From positions 248,001-312,000 of the forward strand of contig NZ_SMAJ01000002.1 of the NCBI RefSeq assembly GCF_004346225.1: a DNA stretch of 64,000 bases, read 5' to 3'. The position numbers were made by a program, and so were the translations under genes. Origin of the DNA: Paralcaligenes ureilyticus (GTDB lineage Bacteria; Pseudomonadota; Gammaproteobacteria; Burkholderiales; Burkholderiaceae_B). Below are positions 61,053-64,000 of this stretch, piece after piece. Each line of letters begins with the position of its first letter. Position 1 is the stretch's first letter. The notes under the pieces were generated by a model, which did no database searches, was not told the DNA's origin, and was given only the letters and a program-made list of their open reading frames with translations.

Positions 61053-62281
61053 GCCTTCAACTCCACCTGCGCGCGCTTGACCGGCAACAAACCCTGGGGA
61101 CGCCACATCATCATCAACACCATCACCAGGCCAAAAATCAGCATGCGGTATTGGGCGAACTCACGAGCCAGCTCGGGCACTACCGTCAGGATAATGGCCG
61201 CCAGGATAACGCCCAGCTGTGAGCCCATGCCACCCAAAACGACAATCGACAGAATCAGCGCCGACTCGATAAAGGTAAACGATTCCGGGTTGACCAAACC
61301 CTGCCGGGCCGCAAAAAAAGCGCCTCCCAGGCCCGCAAACATCGCACCCATCGTAAATGCCGACAATTTGATGCGTGTGGGATTCAAGCCAAGCGATCTG
61401 CAGGCGATTTCATCTTCGCGCAGCGCCTCCCAGGCACGGCCTATCGGCATGCGGATAACGCGCGACGAAACGAACAAAGCCAGCAAAGCCAGACCCAGCA
61501 CCGTTAGATAGAGATAAATAATGACGTGATCGGTATTGAAATCCCAGCCCATCAGTTGGTGAAATGTCATCTGCCCTTCAGGCGCGCGGCGCGTCATGGC
61601 ATAGCCGAAAAAGGTGGGCTTGGGTATGCCCGATATGCCGTCGGGGCCGCCCGTAAACGAATACAGATTGATCAGCAACAGGCGTATCATTTCGCCGAAA
61701 CCGAGCGTCACGATCGCTAAATAGTCGCCGCGCAGACGCAGCACGGGAAAGCCCAGCAAAAACCCGAACAAAGCAGCCATCAACCCGGAAAAGGGCAAAG
61801 CCTCCCAGAAACCCCACCCCGCCCAGTGGTACAGCAACGCATAGGTATAGGCCCCTACGGCGTAAAAGCCGACGAAACCTAAATCCAGCAAACCGGCGTA
61901 ACCCACCACGATGTTCAAGCCCAGGCCCAGCATCACGTAAATAAGCACCAGCGTAGCAATGTCGACCTGCGCGCGGCCCGTAAAAAACGGCCAGACCACG
62001 GCGATGGCGACCATTATGTAGATGAATACGCGGCGCGTCTGGTCGCTGATTACGGGCATGGATAAACGCTTGCTGCCTCGCCTGGAGTTGAATTGTTCAA
62101 CCAGCAGCGGACGCACCAGCTGAAAAACGAACACGACCACCACGCCGGCAATAATCATGAACCAATCGGGTTGAATTCGGGTTTGCGCCCCTTGACCCAG
62201 GATTTGCAGCCCGAACACAGGCGCGATGATGATGCCAGCCATAAACGCGGCGATCAGAGCATTGTTGAAATTCTTGCCCAT
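61049..62281 (-). CDS. livM: Branched-chain amino acid ABC importer permease LivM
   Basis: 410 residues from ATG 62281. An N-terminal extension with a pair of helices (about 1-110) precedes the LivM core ([25 protein letters not shown]), which contains the ATPase contact loop near [20 protein letters not shown]. Its start overlaps the livH stop by 1 bp. Highly similar in layout to the long LivM of Burkholderiales. Confidence 0.94.
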   Translation of the reverse strand: MGKNFNNALIAAFMAGIIIAPVFGLQILGQGAQTRIQPDWFMIIAGVVVVFVFQLVRPLLVEQFNSRRGSKRLSMPVISDQTRRVFIYIMVAIAVVWPFFTGRAQVDIATLVLIYVMLGLGLNIVVGYAGLLDLGFVGFYAVGAYTYALLYHWAGWGFWEALPFSGLMAALFGFLLGFPVLRLRGDYLAIVTLGFGEMIRLLLINLYSFTGGPDGISGIPKPTFFGYAMTRRAPEGQMTFHQLMGWDFNTDHVIIYLYLTVLGLALLALFVSSRVIRMPIGRAWEALREDEIACRSLGLNPTRIKLSAFTMGAMFAGLGGAFFAARQGLVNPESFTFIESALILSIVVLGGMGSQLGVILAAIILTVVPELAREFAQYRMLIFGLVMVLMMMWRPQGLLPVKRAQVELKA

Positions 62282-63210
62282 CACACTTTTTCCACTTCAG
62301 GTTTGCCCAGTAAGCCGGTAGGTCGAAACAGCAAGACCAGCACCAGCAAAGCGAACGCCACAATATCTTTGTATTGCGATGAAATATAGGCGGCGGCCAG
62401 CGTCTCGGCCAAACCCAGCAGTACCCCCCCCAGCATGGCTCCGGGTATGCTGCCGATGCCGCCCAAAACCGCTGCGGTAAAAGCCTTGATGCCCGCAATA
62501 AAACCGATGAAAGGATTGAGTTTGCCGATGGCCAGGGCGATAAGCACCCCTCCCACGGCCGCCAGCATGGCGCCGATGACAAAGGTGAAGGAAATAATGC
62601 GGTTGGTGTCGATCCCGAGCAGGTTGGCCATGTGTATGTCTTGCGAACACGCGCGCGAAGCCCGCCCGGTGCGCGAGTGCTTGATGAAAAGCGTGAGCGC
62701 AATCATCAACAGGACCGTGACCACGATGATCATGATGCGCGAATAGGGCACCGTAACCTGGAAATCAGACCCTACCATGTGAAATTTGATCGAGCCGGTA
62801 ATGAGCCCGGGCACCGCCATATCGCGCGCACCTTGCCCGATAGCGACCCAGTTCTCCAGGAAAATGGACATGCCTATGGCTGAAATCAGCGGAACCAGCC
62901 GCGGGCTATTGCGCAAAGGCGCATAAGCAATTTTTTCGGTCGCGTAGCCGTAGACGCCGGTGACAAAGACAGCAACGATAATCATCGCCAGCACGATGAG
63001 CGGCAACGGTAAACCGCTGTTGACGCCAATTGCCGACAAGGTGACCAGGCCTACATAAGCCCCAATCATGTAAATGTCGCCATGGGCGAAATTGATCATG
63101 CCGATGATTCCATAAACCATGGTGTAACCAATGGCAATCAAGGCGTAGATGGCACCTAGCGACAAGCCGTTAAACAGCTGTTGCGTCAGTTGAGGCAGTA
63201 AATCAGACAT
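62281..63210 (-). CDS. livH: Branched-chain amino acid ABC importer permease LivH
   Basis: 309 residues, eight predicted helices. [20 protein letters not shown] at the N-terminus and the contact loop [19 protein letters not shown] are LivH features. First gene of the leftward operon. No LivK-type binding protein lies in the window; 186 bp upstream is the YhhQ-like gene, so the receptor must be elsewhere. Confidence 0.94.
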   Translation of the reverse strand: MSDLLPQLTQQLFNGLSLGAIYALIAIGYTMVYGIIGMINFAHGDIYMIGAYVGLVTLSAIGVNSGLPLPLIVLAMIIVAVFVTGVYGYATEKIAYAPLRNSPRLVPLISAIGMSIFLENWVAIGQGARDMAVPGLITGSIKFHMVGSDFQVTVPYSRIMIIVVTVLLMIALTLFIKHSRTGRASRACSQDIHMANLLGIDTNRIISFTFVIGAMLAAVGGVLIALAIGKLNPFIGFIAGIKAFTAAVLGGIGSIPGAMLGGVLLGLAETLAAAYISSQYKDIVAFALLVLVLLFRPTGLLGKPEVEKV

Positions 63211-63396
63211 AGAAGAACATGTTCCAAATGGCAGCGGCCCGGATGAGGGTGGTCCAGGCGCTGCCAGGACATAAAGAAAATGCTCCCGCTCTGTTCAAGC
63301 CGGAGCACATCAGGGCCAATCTTAGGGTCACATTAGAAATTGGCCAGCGCGGCTATTCTGACGGCTCGCACCCACATTGTCACTACGGAAAACCCC

Positions 63397-63966
63397 TTAA
63401 CTACTTTGCTGCATTGCAGCAGGTCGCGCCAAATTCCACATGAGAGCGCGAAAAGGCGCCAACATGGTTAGGTTGACGACCAGCTTGACGGCCAGGTCGC
63501 CCAGCAGCAAGGCGACCCAATGTATCCCGGTCCCGGCAAACGCCGCACTGAAAAACACACAGGTATCGAGCACGGCGCCCGCCACCCCTCCAATTAATGG
63601 AGCGCGCCACCAGCGCTGGTCGCGCAGCCGGTCGAATACGTAGATGTCCGCCATCTGTGCGCACAGAAATGCCAGGCCGGACGCGCCGGCAATGCGGGGT
63701 GTGGCCACCCAGAACGACACGATCAGCGCCACCACGAACCCCATCGCGGCCACCTGCCGCGCCGCGCGAGCACCAAAACGGCGATTGAGTACATCGGCCA
63801 CCAAAAATGCGATGGGATAGGAAAGGCCGCCCCACGTGAGCCAATGATTGATGGGATATTGAACCAATATATTGGAGCCCACCACCACCACGCCCATGGC
63901 CAGTACCGCCACGAAAAATTGAGGGAGCGTCATGGGTACCGATACCCGGGATAAAGTAGTTGTCAT
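63397..63966 (-). CDS. yhhQ: VUT-family transporter, queuosine precursor (YhhQ) type
   Basis: 189 residues, about six helices. VVVGSNILVQYPINHW, LSYPIAFLVADVLNRRFG and VFDRLRDQRWWRAPLIGG match the YhhQ/VUT family, which imports preQ0/preQ1 for tRNA queuosine synthesis. A second start (ATG 63933, MTLPQFFVAV) is as plausible as 63966. Only 34 bp remain upstream in the window. Confidence 0.88.
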   Translation of the reverse strand: MTTTLSRVSVPMTLPQFFVAVLAMGVVVVGSNILVQYPINHWLTWGGLSYPIAFLVADVLNRRFGARAARQVAAMGFVVALIVSFWVATPRIAGASGLAFLCAQMADIYVFDRLRDQRWWRAPLIGGVAGAVLDTCVFFSAAFAGTGIHWVALLLGDLAVKLVVNLTMLAPFRALMWNLARPAAMQQSS

Positions 63967-64000
63967 TGTGCGAACTCGATCGCCAATTCAGCCGCCCGGT

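Noticed and set aside
60057-61511. 484-residue open frame on the plus strand
   Set aside because: It lies antisense to livF, livG and livM, which have complete motifs; the frame is a by-product of their codon bias.
1-64000. tRNA or rRNA genes, integrase or attachment sites
   Set aside because: None were recognised on either strand by reading; a tRNAscan/Infernal run would be needed to be certain.

Overview
The window looks like chromosome from a betaproteobacterium of the Burkholderiales, most likely an Alcaligenaceae-type bacterium (Bordetella/Pusillimonas relatives). This is inferred from moderately high GC, the mix of catabolic and transport genes (LivFGHM, a Bug-type receptor remnant, 4-oxalomesaconate metabolism, D-amino-acid oxidation) and an intergenic GTAG-hairpin repeat family. 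No rRNA, tRNA, CRISPR array or prophage was seen. The left edge cuts an amidohydrolase gene; the last gene (VUT/YhhQ) is complete.

Layout. 0-4.4 kb: partial amidohydrolase, DedA-rhodanese fusion, beta-carbonic anhydrase, FMN reductase, LeuE exporter. 4.7-11.8 kb: a small defence block, a DinJ/YafQ toxin-antitoxin pair and a complete type I restriction system (hsdM-hsdS-hsdR), bordered by REP hairpins. 12-14.7 kb: PAP2 lipid phosphatase followed by an OmpR-type response regulator and its kinase. 14.9-21.6 kb: Lrp regulator with divergent EamA exporter, then an iron/polyamine-type ABC importer and an MFS protein. 21.8-31.4 kb: a metal/metalloid and thiol region with chrB-chrA-MFS, a MITE-like element, acr3-arsR, egtB-egtD (ergothioneine), arsC, and an EamA exporter with a very His-rich tail. 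31.5-36 kb: an ABC importer split around a FAD D-amino-acid dehydrogenase and a racemase-family gene, probably one uptake and oxidation unit. 36-38 kb: ferritin-like protein and a CDF zinc exporter. 38-42.3 kb: MFS anion symporter, RraA-type aldolase, GalB-like PIG-L hydratase, a wrecked Bug receptor gene and a LysR regulator, consistent with the lower gallate/protocatechuate 4,5-cleavage route. 42.3-44.2 kb: UppP, a second copy of the MITE-like element, and two overlapping DUF296 genes. 44.2-46.6 kb: a fluoride riboswitch, crcB, DUF190, and a two-gene membrane unit with FTR1-like ExxE motifs. 46.7-56.8 kb: thioredoxin-fold protein, slipin/NfeD pair, DUF488, nitronate monooxygenase, fumC, epd, and an SDR/glycerate kinase/hydroxyacid dehydrogenase operon. 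56.9-64 kb: S9 peptidase, GST, livFGMH without a binding protein, and a queuosine-precursor transporter of the VUT family.

The most notable structures are not ordinary genes. They are (i) about 26 copies of a 25-bp GTAG-foot hairpin, often as 67-72-bp inverted pairs, whose stems vary by compensatory changes; (ii) two copies of a MITE-like element whose ends supply the stop codons of adjacent genes, one copy carrying a 310-bp insert with a perfect 31-bp inverted repeat; (iii) a crcB-motif fluoride aptamer with a mutually exclusive hairpin; and (iv) a Bug receptor gene reduced to its signal peptide and C-terminus.
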